Shown: one piece after another, positions 1-6,479 of the stretch
Layout: each line of letters starts with the position of its first letter
Numbering within the stretch: position 1 is the first letter of the stretch
Assembly: GCA_049680295.1 (NCBI GenBank)
Contig: JBAUHN010000446.1
Location: 1-11,109 of the forward strand
Direction: 5' to 3'
DNA from: JBAUHN01 sp049680295
Lineage (GTDB): Bacteria; Pseudomonadota; Alphaproteobacteria; Rhodobacterales; Rhodobacteraceae
DNA: 11,109 nucleotides
Position numbers and translations under genes: made by a program
Notes under the pieces: model-generated
The model's input: only the letters and a program-made list of their open reading frames with translations
Told to the model about the DNA's origin: nothing
The model's database searches: none

Positions 1-179
1 TATTGGTGCCGGTGTCACTGGTGTTGTCCGGCGCAGCCCTTTGCGCGTTTTTATGGAGCCTTCGAAACGCCCAATACGACGATTTGGAAGGCGATGCTTG
101 GCGTATCTTGTCAGAGGATGACGGCAAAAAAAGTCGCGCTCAGCCAAAGCCCAAAGATGAACCGGGCTTTGGCGGCTGA
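1..179 (+). CDS. ccoS: cbb3-type cytochrome c oxidase assembly protein CcoS, 3' part
   Basis: Partial gene, open at the left edge; the frame runs from base 3 to a TGA at 177-179 and gives 58 residues. It begins inside the single transmembrane helix (LVPVSLVLSGAALCAFLW), followed by the CcoS/FixS signature in which a short basic stretch leads into QYDDLEGDAWRIL, then a charged, low-complexity tail ending PGFGG. CcoS is a small inner-membrane protein needed for cofactor insertion during maturation of cbb3 cytochrome oxidase. It is normally the last gene of ccoGHIS (rdxBHIS), so the copper P-type ATPase ccoI is expected just to the left, outside the window. Little more than the start and the first half of the helix should be missing. 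The family assignment is strong because the YDDLEG.AWRIL motif is diagnostic. Confidence 0.9.
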   Translation, partial: LVPVSLVLSGAALCAFLWSLRNAQYDDLEGDAWRILSEDDGKKSRAQPKPKDEPGFGG

Positions 180-188
180 CCCTAAGAC

Positions 189-207
189 GTCTCGGCGCTA
201 ACGAGAC
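189..207. terminator. Small hairpin between convergent ccoS and PPK2 genes
   Basis: A perfect 6-bp inverted repeat, GTCTCG (189-194) and CGAGAC (202-207), is separated by a 7-nt loop. It lies 10 nt past the ccoS stop and 23 nt past the PPK2 stop on the other strand. Neither strand has a T-tract after the stem, so intrinsic termination is doubtful. The position between two gene ends makes a weak bidirectional terminator or 3'-end structure the most likely role. Confidence 0.35.
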
Positions 208-229
208 CCATTACATATCGCTTTCCGCA

Positions 230-1120
230 TTATGATTTTCGCGTCTTGGGATGAAGGGACGCTGCAAATATATGATCGGAAGACTGAACCACGCTTTCGG
301 CCTGATGCACAATCTTCGGGTCTGGTTGCAGTGCGACGGTCTCGTCTTTATCGGGGTAATCCAACTGCGATAAGAAATGCTTCATACAATTCAAGCGGGC
401 GCGCTTTTTGTCATTTGACCGGATCACTGTCCAGGGTGCGTCCGCCGTATCGGTATAGAAAAACATCGCTTCCTTGGCTTCGGTATAATCGTCCCATTTG
501 TCCAGACTGGCGCGGTCAATTGGCGACAGTTTCCAGCGCTTCAGCGGGTCAGTTTCGCGCGAAGCGAACCTTCGTTTTTGTTCATCCTGTGTGACGGAAA
601 ACCAGTATTTAAAAAGTTTGATACCACTGCGCACGAGCATCCGTTCAAATTCAGGCGTTTGGCGCATGAACTCCAGATATTCGTTTGGTTTGCAGAAATT
701 CATGACCCGTTCGACGCCCGCGCGATTGTACCACGACCGGTCATAAAAAACGATTTCGCCTGCTGTCGGTAAATGCTTGACGTAGCGTTGAAAGAACCAT
801 TGTCCTATTTCCGATTCCGTCGGCTTGTTCAGCGCGACAACACGCGCGTTTCTTGGATTAAGATGTTCCGCGAAGCGTTTGATTGTACCGCCTTTTCCCG
901 CGGCATCGCGCCCTTCGAACAGCACAACGGTTTTCTGACCTGTTTCTTGCAACCAGTGTTGAACTTTCAATAATTCAACTTGCAGCGCTGCTTTTTCAGT
1001 TTCGTAAGCTGCACGATCCAGCCGTTGCGCATAAGGATATTCGCCCTGTTCAAACCCGATTATTTCGGCACTTCGTGCCGCATTTTCCTCTTGCTGAGGT
1101 GATTGGTTCTGCTTTGGCAT
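230..1120 (-). CDS. ppk2: Polyphosphate kinase 2 family protein (PPK2)
   Basis: This 296-residue protein belongs to the PPK2 family, P-loop kinases that transfer phosphate between inorganic polyphosphate and nucleotides. Visible landmarks are the Walker A loop FEGRDAAGKGGTIKR (about 68-82), the Walker B region FYDRSWYNRAGVER (about 125-138), and the lid-module segment RRFASRETDPLKRWKLSP (about 183-200) with its basic residues. The single PPK2 domain and the length near 300 residues fit the one-domain class I-type enzymes that mainly phosphorylate nucleoside diphosphates; the class is inferred from similarity, not proven. The start is supported by an excellent Shine-Dalgarno (AAAGGAGG on the - strand, complement of 1127-1134) six bases before the ATG. 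It is transcribed divergently from the DUF3775 gene and ends facing ccoS, so it appears monocistronic. It probably acts in the cytoplasm in energy or phosphate storage. Confidence 0.95.
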   Translation of the reverse strand: MPKQNQSPQQEENAARSAEIIGFEQGEYPYAQRLDRAAYETEKAALQVELLKVQHWLQETGQKTVVLFEGRDAAGKGGTIKRFAEHLNPRNARVVALNKPTESEIGQWFFQRYVKHLPTAGEIVFYDRSWYNRAGVERVMNFCKPNEYLEFMRQTPEFERMLVRSGIKLFKYWFSVTQDEQKRRFASRETDPLKRWKLSPIDRASLDKWDDYTEAKEAMFFYTDTADAPWTVIRSNDKKRARLNCMKHFLSQLDYPDKDETVALQPDPKIVHQAESVVQSSDHIFAASLHPKTRKS

Positions 1121-1247
1121 ACGGGCCCTCCTTTGTTGCTGCCCAATCTACAGGATAGATGCAGATACTGTCGTTGATCTGGATCATTTGCACCGGTAAC
1201 GCTGTATGAGACAAAGGATGGCATGAACCAGCCAGATAGGTGTGCCG

Positions 1248-1553
1248 ATGCTAGACATATCCACAAACAAAGTGTCGCAGATAATTTCATTCGGGCATGA
1301 GATCGAGCGCGGCGAGGCCGAGTTGCGCGGGTTTCTGGAAACCCTGAACGAAGACGAATGCTATAGCCTGATTGCCATTATGTGGATTGGGCGCGAAAGC
1401 TTTGCGGCGGATGAATTGCAAGACGCCCTAAGTACCGCCAAGCTTGAGGCAAGCACGCCGACGGCGGACTATCTGATCGGCACACCGCATTTCGCCGATC
1501 ATCTGGAGGCCGGATTAGAGATGTTGGAACTGACCTTACCGGATGATGAATAG
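1248..1553 (+). CDS. DUF3775 domain-containing small protein
   Basis: This is a protein of about 101 residues with no signal peptide or membrane segment, and it is acidic. It opens MLDISTNKVSQII, and its core LNEDECYSLIAIMWIGR is followed by TPTADYLIGTPHFADHLEAGL. These features match my memory of the DUF3775 family, common in alphaproteobacteria and of unknown function. I chose the ATG at 1248 because AGG at 1238-1240 sits seven bases upstream and the family usually starts with MLDI. A GTG at 1242 in the same frame would add two residues but leaves almost no room for the ribosome site. The gene is divergent from PPK2 with a gap of about 127 bases, and it ends about 40 bases before a strong hairpin terminator. 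No function should be assumed. Confidence 0.8.
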   Translation: MLDISTNKVSQIISFGHEIERGEAELRGFLETLNEDECYSLIAIMWIGRESFAADELQDALSTAKLEASTPTADYLIGTPHFADHLEAGLEMLELTLPDDE

Positions 1554-1589
1554 CCGTCAAATTCTAGGGTCCTGACCCTAACGGCGACC

Positions 1590-1620
1590 AAAAAAAGCCC
1601 CCGCAGATGCAGGGGCTTTT
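1590..1620. terminator. Bidirectional rho-independent terminator
   Basis: The arms AAAAGCCCC (1593-1601) and GGGGCTTTT (1612-1620) are perfectly complementary around a 10-nt loop. Within the loop a GCA/TGC pair could extend the stem. Read on the + strand it gives a GC stem followed by four T, closing the DUF3775 gene. Read on the - strand the stem is followed by seven T (complement of A at 1590-1596), so termination should be stronger for the fasciclin gene, whose stop is at 1642. It lies between two convergent genes, exactly where a shared terminator is expected. Confidence 0.88.
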
Positions 1621-1641
1621 CGTGACAATATCTTTGACAAA

Positions 1642-2136
1642 TTAGGGCAGCATGACCGTGTCGATGGCGTGGATCACCCCGTTTGACGCGGCGACATCCG
1701 CGATGACAACGGTTGCGTTCTCAACCTTGACACCGTCTGTGCCGTTCACATGAAGGCCGCCGCCCTGAACTGATGTCAACGCCCCCCGTTTGCCGACCAG
1801 TGTGCTGGCGGGATAGTTGCCGGCAACCACGTGATAGGTGAGAATTGACACCAGTTTATCTTTGTTCTTTGGCAGCAGCAGGCTTTCGACCGTGCCTTCG
1901 GGCAGGGCGGCAAATGCTGCGTTTGTCGGCGCAAATACAGTGAACGGGCCGTCACCTTGCAGTGTTTCCACCAGACCTGCGGCCGATACCGCCGCGACCA
2001 AAGTCGAAAAGTCACTGTTTGACGATGCGACATCGACGATGTCCTTGCCCCCGCCCATATTCGCGGTTGAGCATCCCGCGACGAGTGCCAAAAGCCCCGC
2101 TGCTGCGGCCGATTTCAAAGTAGTTCTGCGGTTCAT
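1642..2136 (-). CDS. Fasciclin (FAS1) domain lipoprotein
   Basis: This is a 164-residue secreted protein with one FAS1 domain. The N-terminus MNRRTTLKSAAAAGLLALVAGC is a lipoprotein signal peptide: twin arginine residues, a hydrophobic stretch, and the lipobox LVAGC with the acylated cysteine at about residue 22. The domain shows the FAS1 H1 motif (GPFTVFAPTNAAFAALP), the central LTYHVVAGNY segment, and the H2 motif (ASNGVIHAIDTVMLP) at the very C-terminus. FAS1 domains are adhesion or surface-interaction modules; small bacterial versions are often called Nex18-like. I chose the ATG at 2136 because it gives a proper signal peptide and has AGGGGA (complement of 2145-2150) eight bases upstream. 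The same frame stays open further upstream to 2265, but that extension has no signal sequence. A sigma-E-like promoter ends about 30 bases before the start, which suggests induction by oxidative or singlet-oxygen stress. Confidence 0.9.
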   Translation of the reverse strand: MNRRTTLKSAAAAGLLALVAGCSTANMGGGKDIVDVASSNSDFSTLVAAVSAAGLVETLQGDGPFTVFAPTNAAFAALPEGTVESLLLPKNKDKLVSILTYHVVAGNYPASTLVGKRGALTSVQGGGLHVNGTDGVKVENATVVIADVAASNGVIHAIDTVMLP

Positions 2137-2167
2137 TTTTTTTGTCCCCTGATTGGTTTCCATGTCA

Positions 2168-2197
2168 AATCTACGCCGTCTGACCGCAGACGGATCA
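2168..2197 (-). promoter_or_regulatory. Putative ECF sigma-E (RpoE-ChrR type) promoter of the fasciclin gene
   Basis: On the - strand TGATCC (2197-2192) is followed by exactly 18 bases and then TAGATT (2173-2168). The Rhodobacter sigma-E consensus, as I know it, is TGATCC, about 18 bases, then a TA-rich TAAGA-like element. Transcription would start near 2161, leaving a leader of roughly 25 bases that carries the Shine-Dalgarno. The spacer contains a perfect 7-bp inverted repeat (CCGTCTG at 2176-2182, CAGACGG at 2187-2193) that touches the -35 element. No sigma70-like pair is obvious in the same 187-base gap. The match is by eye only. Confidence 0.6.
2176..2193. repeat. 7-bp inverted repeat inside the fasciclin promoter spacer
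   Basis: CCGTCTG (2176-2182) and CAGACGG (2187-2193) are perfect complements with a 4-base loop, ACCG. It sits between the proposed -35 and -10 elements and overlaps two bases of the -35. As DNA it could be an operator that overlaps the promoter. As RNA it would not be transcribed if the proposed start site is right. It has no T-tract and is not a terminator. Confidence 0.45.
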
Positions 2198-2323
2198 CAA
2201 TCAATCTCGAAAACCTCAGGGAGTTCAGGTGAAGGGGAATGTCCAAGTTGCGGAAAAAGCAACATTACTTTGGTGCGGAAAAAAATTGCAGAAGGGCATT
2301 TTTCTCAAGCCTGGGCAGTGGTC

Positions 2324-2872
2324 TTATTCGTGCGGCAGAGTGATCGCATAGAAATCTGTATCGCCGGATGTTTGGCTTGGCTGAATACCAAAACCCGCTT
2401 TGATAAATACGCGCGCGGATGCGTGATTGCCCCGTGTGACACCGCCAATAATGCGCAAAGGTGCTTGGGGGCTTAGGGCCCGTACCAGGCCCATTACCAA
2501 CTCGGTCGCATAGCCGTTTCCCCAGGCATTTTGCGAAAACAGATAGCCGAGATGAAGCTCTGGTGTGGCGGTGCCGGGCAACGAGGCAGCCAAAATCAGC
2601 AATCCCGCGACTGTGTTTGCGCCGCGCGTTTGTACGGTATAAACATCACTTTCGCTTTGGCGATCCGCGACCCAGTCTAAGATTGCCCCGGTCGCAGGTT
2701 TCAGTTGCATCGCGGGCGGCAAATCCGCCAGGGCATCTGGTGTCAGCATTTCGCGCAACGCATCGAACAGCTGATCCTTTTTGGCGTTATCAGATAGCAT
2801 TTCCGACCAGGGACGGACGCAAAGCCGCGGCGTTTTAAACCCATCCAAAAGCCGGTTTTCACCTCTGCTCAT
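2324..2872 (-). CDS. GNAT family N-acetyltransferase (RimJ/RimL-like)
   Basis: This 182-residue protein has the GNAT fold. The N-terminal part has the TPRLCVRPW strand typical of RimJ/RimL-type (Acetyltransf_3) enzymes. The acetyl-CoA pyrophosphate loop is seen as QNAWGNGYATE (about 114-124, the Q/R-x-x-G-x-G/A motif), and the C-terminal motif is GVTRGNHASARVFIKAGFG (about 145-162, with the common N-x-x-S-x-x-x-x-x-K-x-G-F pattern). The start is fixed by context: ATG at 2870-2872 overlaps the TGA of the upstream CobW gene as ATGA, a sign of translational coupling. The frame stays open to 2926, but that would lie deep in the CobW gene. It is the last gene of the amidohydrolase-CobW-GNAT unit, followed by 187 bases before the fasciclin start. 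Its substrate is unknown; an amine released by the neighbouring hydrolases is one guess, a protein N-terminus another. Confidence 0.88.
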   Translation of the reverse strand: MSRGENRLLDGFKTPRLCVRPWSEMLSDNAKKDQLFDALREMLTPDALADLPPAMQLKPATGAILDWVADRQSESDVYTVQTRGANTVAGLLILAASLPGTATPELHLGYLFSQNAWGNGYATELVMGLVRALSPQAPLRIIGGVTRGNHASARVFIKAGFGIQPSQTSGDTDFYAITLPHE

Positions 2873-3777
2873 GTGATTTTCCCAGACGCCGAAGATTTCG
2901 AAGCCGCCATAACCTGCGACCACCATGTATCAACGTCACCCTTATTCAGCAGGGCGCGCAATCCGATGCCGACAACGGTTGTCTGTGCCTGCAGATCGCA
3001 TGGCGAAATGTCGACTTGATTACCAACAACCTGAAGGGTCCACAGTTTGCCGGATCGGTCCTTGATCGTGCCTTTCAGTCGAAAAAGGCCTTTGGGACGC
3101 GTTGCCAAAGCGCTGCGTAACCTGTCAGGCGACACAGAGAACCCAGTGTCATGCGCCCATGTGACATAATCCGGGTGCGGCGATGACTGGGAAAAGCCAA
3201 GCGGTATGTGCGGTTCTGTCCCGACCAGCGACAGTAAATCCGAAAGGCTTGAGCTGGAAACTACTGGGGCGTCTGTAAGTGCGCCCAGATCAAGCGGTGG
3301 TGCGGCTTGCGGTTGTTTGCTGACATAAATCAGGTCGGCAGCTTTGATCTGAGCGACCACCTGGGCGCCGATCATTGGATCATTGCGCAAGTCTTCAAAA
3401 GCAGGGCCATCGACGACCGTGATGATCCCGGCATAGCGCATGTCCGGTTCGGCGACGGCGGCGTTGGCGATCTGGGTGGGGTTGGCCACGCCACTGGCCT
3501 CGACGATCAGGTGGTCAGGTCGGGGGCGCCGGTCCAATGCATCACCGATGGCCAGAAACAAATCCGCGCCCATGGTGCAGCAGACGCAGCCATTGGTCAG
3601 CGCAATTGTATCTTCATCGCGCGATGCCAGCAGATTTTCATCAATATTGATCGCGCCGAAATCATTGACCATGATCAACAGTTTAAGCCCGTGATCTTCG
3701 GCCAAAAGCCGATTGATCAAGGTCGTTTTCCCAGCGCCAAGATAGCCCGCGATCACCGTCATAGGCAGAGGTGTCAC
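2869..3777 (-). CDS. CobW/G3E family P-loop GTPase, possible metallochaperone
   Basis: This 302-residue protein is of the G3E SIMIBI class (CobW, YeiR, ZNG1, HypB, UreG relatives). It shows Walker A GYLGAGKT (11-18), the metal-binding signature GCVCC (63-67, CxCC type), the Walker B-like LIVEASGVANP (90-100), TVVDGPAF (about 120-127), and a CobW C-terminal domain from about 210 to 290. Family members use GTP hydrolysis to hand metal, often zinc or cobalt, to client enzymes. The guanine-specificity loop, normally NKxD, reads SKQP at 153-156 and lacks the aspartate, so nucleotide preference may be altered. The reading frame opens with GTG (3775-3777) overlapping the amidohydrolase TGA as GTGA; an ATG five codons later (3762) is an alternative without a visible ribosome site. 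The tight coupling to a metal-dependent hydrolase suggests that enzyme as its client (inference). Confidence 0.9.
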   Translation of the reverse strand: MTPLPMTVIAGYLGAGKTTLINRLLAEDHGLKLLIMVNDFGAINIDENLLASRDEDTIALTNGCVCCTMGADLFLAIGDALDRRPRPDHLIVEASGVANPTQIANAAVAEPDMRYAGIITVVDGPAFEDLRNDPMIGAQVVAQIKAADLIYVSKQPQAAPPLDLGALTDAPVVSSSSLSDLLSLVGTEPHIPLGFSQSSPHPDYVTWAHDTGFSVSPDRLRSALATRPKGLFRLKGTIKDRSGKLWTLQVVGNQVDISPCDLQAQTTVVGIGLRALLNKGDVDTWWSQVMAASKSSASGKIT

Positions 3778-5399
3778 AGCAGATTGACCTGACCTGAATG
3801 GACCGTTCCAAGGACAGGTATGTCCTTAAGCGTTTGTGCGGGGATTTGTGTCGGATCAGCACCAAGCACAGCGAAATCGGCGCGTTTACCGGCGGTGATT
3901 GATCCAATTTCCGCGTCCAGTTTCAAGGTCTCTGCCGCGCCCAAAGTGATCGCGCGCAGGGCCTCGGGGACGGTGATTTTTTGTGCTTGACCCAGGGTTC
4001 GGCCCGACATCGTTTGGCGGTTGACTGCACACCAGGCGGTAAACAGCGGCCCCATCGGGGTGACCGGCGCGTCAGAATGGATCGCCACGGTCAAATTGTT
4101 GTCAAGCGCGGCGCGCACCGCGTTCATCCGGTTTGCGCGATCCGCGCCCACCGTCAGCGCGACATGCTGGTCGCCAAAAAACCACAGATGATTGGCGAAA
4201 AGGTTCACACAAATTCCCAGTTCGGCGCAGCGGCGAAACTGGTCTTGTCCCATCAATTGCCCGTGTTGAAGAACATGTCGGTGACCGGGCCAGGGATGGG
4301 CGCGCATTGCACCTTCCAGCGCGTCGATGACCACCTGTGACGCCTCGTCCCCATTGACGTGAATATGCATCTGAACGCCTGCCGCATGCAGCCCGGCACA
4401 GGTTTCGGCGATCTGCTGAGGCGCCATATTCCATAGCCCATTGGGCTGACCACCCACATAGCCGGGCCATTTCACCCGCGCCGTCCAGCCCTGAATGGAT
4501 CCGTCAGTCATCAGCTTAACCGCACCCAACCGCAGTTTGTTGGTCGAAAGGTTCCCGAGCGCCAAAGCCCGTGTGGCCAGTGCCGCTGGATCGCCGCTGG
4601 CGGCCAGTGCGGGGACGATACGAAGTGGAAAATCCGGCGCGTGGGTGATCGCCAGCATGGTGTCCAGATCGTCATCCTCAAGCTGCGAAAACAAATCGGT
4701 TGCCGTGGTCACCCCGGCACGAACGGCGACCTGAGCATAAGACCGGATGGCACTGTCGCGCTGCGACAGTGCGCGGAAATCAATTCCCAGACGCCGCATG
4801 ATCGGGAACATCGCGGCCATTTCCTGCAATTCGCCTGTCGGGGTGCCGTCTTTGCCTTTGATCACGCCTTCCAGGGGGGAACCCGCGTCATAGCCAACAA
4901 GATCCAGAGCTGCGGAATTCACACACATCAAATGAAAGTTGGAAAAGATGATTGCGATGGGCCGTGTGGTGCTGACCTTGTCCAGATCATGGCGCGACAG
5001 GCGTGCATCGGGCAGAAAAATCGGATCAAGCCCCCAGCCGATCAGTGGCTGATCATCGGGCAGGGTGCGTGCGATGTCGTCCAGTCTGGCGACAACTTCA
5101 TCGCGCGAAGACAGGCCCGTCCATAGCTTGCCATCGGGGTCGATCCGGTCATGGAAACCGGTATAGATATAGTCCCAAATCGCACCTGCCATCATATGGG
5201 CGTGACCCTCGACAAAGCCGGGCAACAGAACTGTGTTGCGCAGGCGGGTGTCGTGAATGACTTTGCCCCAGGCGTCAGCGCAGGATGCATTACCCACCGC
5301 CAAAATCCGACCATCGCGCACCGCGACATGCGTTGCCTGAGGCTGGTTGATGTCCATCGTAACGATGTTTTTCGCTTCAAAAACAGTGATTTCCGTCAT
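3774..5399 (-). CDS. Metal-dependent amidohydrolase, YtcJ / N-substituted formamide deformylase-like
   Basis: This 541-residue cytoplasmic protein is of the amidohydrolase superfamily 3 (YtcJ-like). Metal-site landmarks, numbered from the chosen start, are GHAH (about 65-68, first-strand HxH), a conserved lysine in AVKLMTDGS (about 295), HIHVNGDE (about 345-352), HVLQHGQL (about 375-382), and the final-strand aspartate in IHSDAPV (about 443). The C-terminus has the usual GSITAGKRADFAVL composite-domain motif. Characterised relatives hydrolyse formamides or other amides, but many family members have unknown substrates. I chose the ATG at 5399 because conserved sequence begins there. It follows a G-run (complement of 5403-5408) at short spacing. 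The frame is open to 5492, but that part is basic, cysteine-containing and unlike the family. The gene lies 134 bases downstream of lysR on the same strand and overlaps the CobW gene by 4 bases. Confidence 0.9.
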   Translation of the reverse strand: MTEITVFEAKNIVTMDINQPQATHVAVRDGRILAVGNASCADAWGKVIHDTRLRNTVLLPGFVEGHAHMMAGAIWDYIYTGFHDRIDPDGKLWTGLSSRDEVVARLDDIARTLPDDQPLIGWGLDPIFLPDARLSRHDLDKVSTTRPIAIIFSNFHLMCVNSAALDLVGYDAGSPLEGVIKGKDGTPTGELQEMAAMFPIMRRLGIDFRALSQRDSAIRSYAQVAVRAGVTTATDLFSQLEDDDLDTMLAITHAPDFPLRIVPALAASGDPAALATRALALGNLSTNKLRLGAVKLMTDGSIQGWTARVKWPGYVGGQPNGLWNMAPQQIAETCAGLHAAGVQMHIHVNGDEASQVVIDALEGAMRAHPWPGHRHVLQHGQLMGQDQFRRCAELGICVNLFANHLWFFGDQHVALTVGADRANRMNAVRAALDNNLTVAIHSDAPVTPMGPLFTAWCAVNRQTMSGRTLGQAQKITVPEALRAITLGAAETLKLDAEIGSITAGKRADFAVLGADPTQIPAQTLKDIPVLGTVHSGQVNLL

Positions 5400-5509
5400 G
5401 GTCCCCCCAAAAGGCGCTGCAAGCAATGGGTAGCGCAGTCGCCCAAGATTGCAACCCGTTTTGCGCGTCCGCCAATAACATCCGACCCGCATCAGGCCAC
5501 AAAACGACG

Positions 5510-5537
5510 TTAATCTGAACGCGGAAGGGAGGATTAA
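5510..5537. repeat. Short inverted repeat at the lysR 3' end
   Basis: TTAATC (5510-5515) and GATTAA (5532-5537) form a perfect 6-bp inverted repeat with a 16-base spacer overlapping the lysR stop. There is no GC-rich stem or T-tract, so it is not a convincing terminator. It may be an operator-like site ahead of the amidohydrolase gene, or chance. The rest of the 134-base gap (5400-5533) shows no promoter I can support, so read-through from lysR is possible. Confidence 0.2.
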
Positions 5538-6439
5538 CTGAGGTTCAGGTTTCCCGTTACAGCCCCTTTGATATAGGATACAAAATGTTCCTTGGCGCTG
5601 TTGTTCTGTTCGGTTTTCCAGACCACAACCGTGTCCAATTGATCGCTCACCCCTTTCAGTGGAATGACAACCAAACCAGACGGAAGTGTGTCCTTGACTG
5701 ATTGCGTCAGAACGGTGATCCCCATTCCACAGGCAACCAACCGCAATATGTCGGACGTCGCCAGACCTTCTTGGGTGATATGCGGCTCAAAACCGGCTTT
5801 GCGGTACAAAGGTGTCAGATAGGAGTGGAAGTGTTCCCAAAGTTTGGCGGCACCCTGAACCATGGGTTCGTGCGCCAAATTGCGGATGTGAACGCTGGGC
5901 AGATTGGCAAATCTATGGCCCTCATAGACTACGCAAACAAACATTTCGCGCTGGATACGGTGAAATTCAAATCCAGGCCGCGCGACTGAACCTGTGGCAA
6001 AACCAAAGTCAAATATCCCGTCTTCCAAACCAACCAGCTGGTTTGATGTGACTGTATGCAACAGGCGCAATTCGATATCCGGATGCGTGCGCTGGAACTC
6101 CTTTAGCAATGCGGGCGCACGGCCGTTGATGGCACAGTCCGTATAGCCGATACGCAGGGTTCCGATCTTTCCCTCGTGCACGCGCTGGACGTCTTCGACC
6201 ACCTGGGCGGTCTTGTTTAACACCTCTTTGCAACCGCGCAGAAATGTCTGACCGGCGGTTGTTATCTCAACGCTGCGATTGCTGCGCACGAACAAGACAA
6301 CGCCAAGGTCGCGTTCCAGATTTCTGATGGTTCGGCTAAGCGCTGGCTGCGCCACTCCCAGTTTTTTTGCGGCCCGGTGAAAGTGTAATTCTTCGGCAAC
6401 CGCAACAAAGCAACGGAAGTTACGCAGGTCTATTGCCAT
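5534..6439 (-). CDS. LysR-family transcriptional regulator
   Basis: This 301-residue protein has the standard LysR layout. The N-terminal winged helix-turn-helix (about residues 3-62) contains ELHFHRAAKKLGVAQPALSR and RNLERDLGVVLFVRSNR, and the linker helix runs to about 90. The periplasmic-binding-protein-like effector domain (about 91-296) opens with GTLRIGYTDCAIN, the usual strand leading into the inducer pocket. Length and domain order are normal. The gene is divergent from the TRAP operon with a 99-base gap that holds a perfect dyad, the classic arrangement for a LysR regulator controlling its neighbour and itself. It lies on the same strand as, and upstream of, the amidohydrolase-CobW-GNAT genes, so it may head that operon. 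The leader is short and I see no good Shine-Dalgarno, which may keep expression low. The effector is probably the transported compound or a metabolite (inference). Confidence 0.95.
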   Translation of the reverse strand: MAIDLRNFRCFVAVAEELHFHRAAKKLGVAQPALSRTIRNLERDLGVVLFVRSNRSVEITTAGQTFLRGCKEVLNKTAQVVEDVQRVHEGKIGTLRIGYTDCAINGRAPALLKEFQRTHPDIELRLLHTVTSNQLVGLEDGIFDFGFATGSVARPGFEFHRIQREMFVCVVYEGHRFANLPSVHIRNLAHEPMVQGAAKLWEHFHSYLTPLYRKAGFEPHITQEGLATSDILRLVACGMGITVLTQSVKDTLPSGLVVIPLKGVSDQLDTVVVWKTEQNNSAKEHFVSYIKGAVTGNLNLS

Positions 6440-6451
6440 GATACCAGGATT

Positions 6452-6479
6452 TTATCAAAAACAACCATTTTGATATTAT
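6452..6479 (+). promoter_or_regulatory. Possible sigma70-type promoter for the TRAP operon
   Basis: TTATCA (6452-6457, four of six), 16 bases, then TATTAT (6474-6479, five of six) would start transcription near 6486, about 53 bases before the TRAP binding-protein start. Its -10 overlaps the lysR -10 on the opposite strand, and the dyad lies across its -35 and spacer. The match is weaker than for the lysR promoter and the AT-rich sequence may mimic it. Confidence 0.35.
6453..6475. promoter_or_regulatory. Perfect 8-bp dyad, candidate LysR operator
   Basis: TATCAAAA (6453-6460) and TTTTGATA (6468-6475) are exact inverted repeats with a 7-base spacer, centred at 6464 in the lysR/TRAP intergenic region. 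The centre is 25 bases from the lysR start and 75 from the TRAP start. The symmetric T...A pairs do not have the textbook T-N11-A spacing; the half-sites are wider apart (ATC-N15-GAT). The dyad covers the proposed start site of lysR and touches both back-to-back -10 elements. Assignment to the adjacent LysR is by position. Confidence 0.6.

Noticed and set aside
1163..1186. A second TGATCC on the - strand (1186-1181) upstream of PPK2, looking like another sigma-E -35 element.
   Set aside because: At 18 bases downstream the sequence is GCATCT, not a TA-rich -10. The nearest TATCTG is only 13 bases away, so the spacing does not fit.
2137..2265. Upstream extension of the fasciclin reading frame, adding 43 residues before the lipoprotein signal.
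   Set aside because: The extension crosses the promoter-like region, has no signal sequence, and would bury a perfect lipoprotein signal peptide that has its own Shine-Dalgarno.
3307..3792. Open frame of 161 codons opposite the CobW gene, and a similar one at 4641-5126 opposite the amidohydrolase.
   Set aside because: Both have low-complexity, His/Asp/Gln-rich compositions typical of antisense shadows and no supporting start signals.
5400..5492. Upstream extension of the YtcJ-like amidohydrolase frame, adding 31 residues.
   Set aside because: It is basic and cysteine-containing, unlike the family N-terminus, while MTEITVFEA starts exactly at the first conserved strand.
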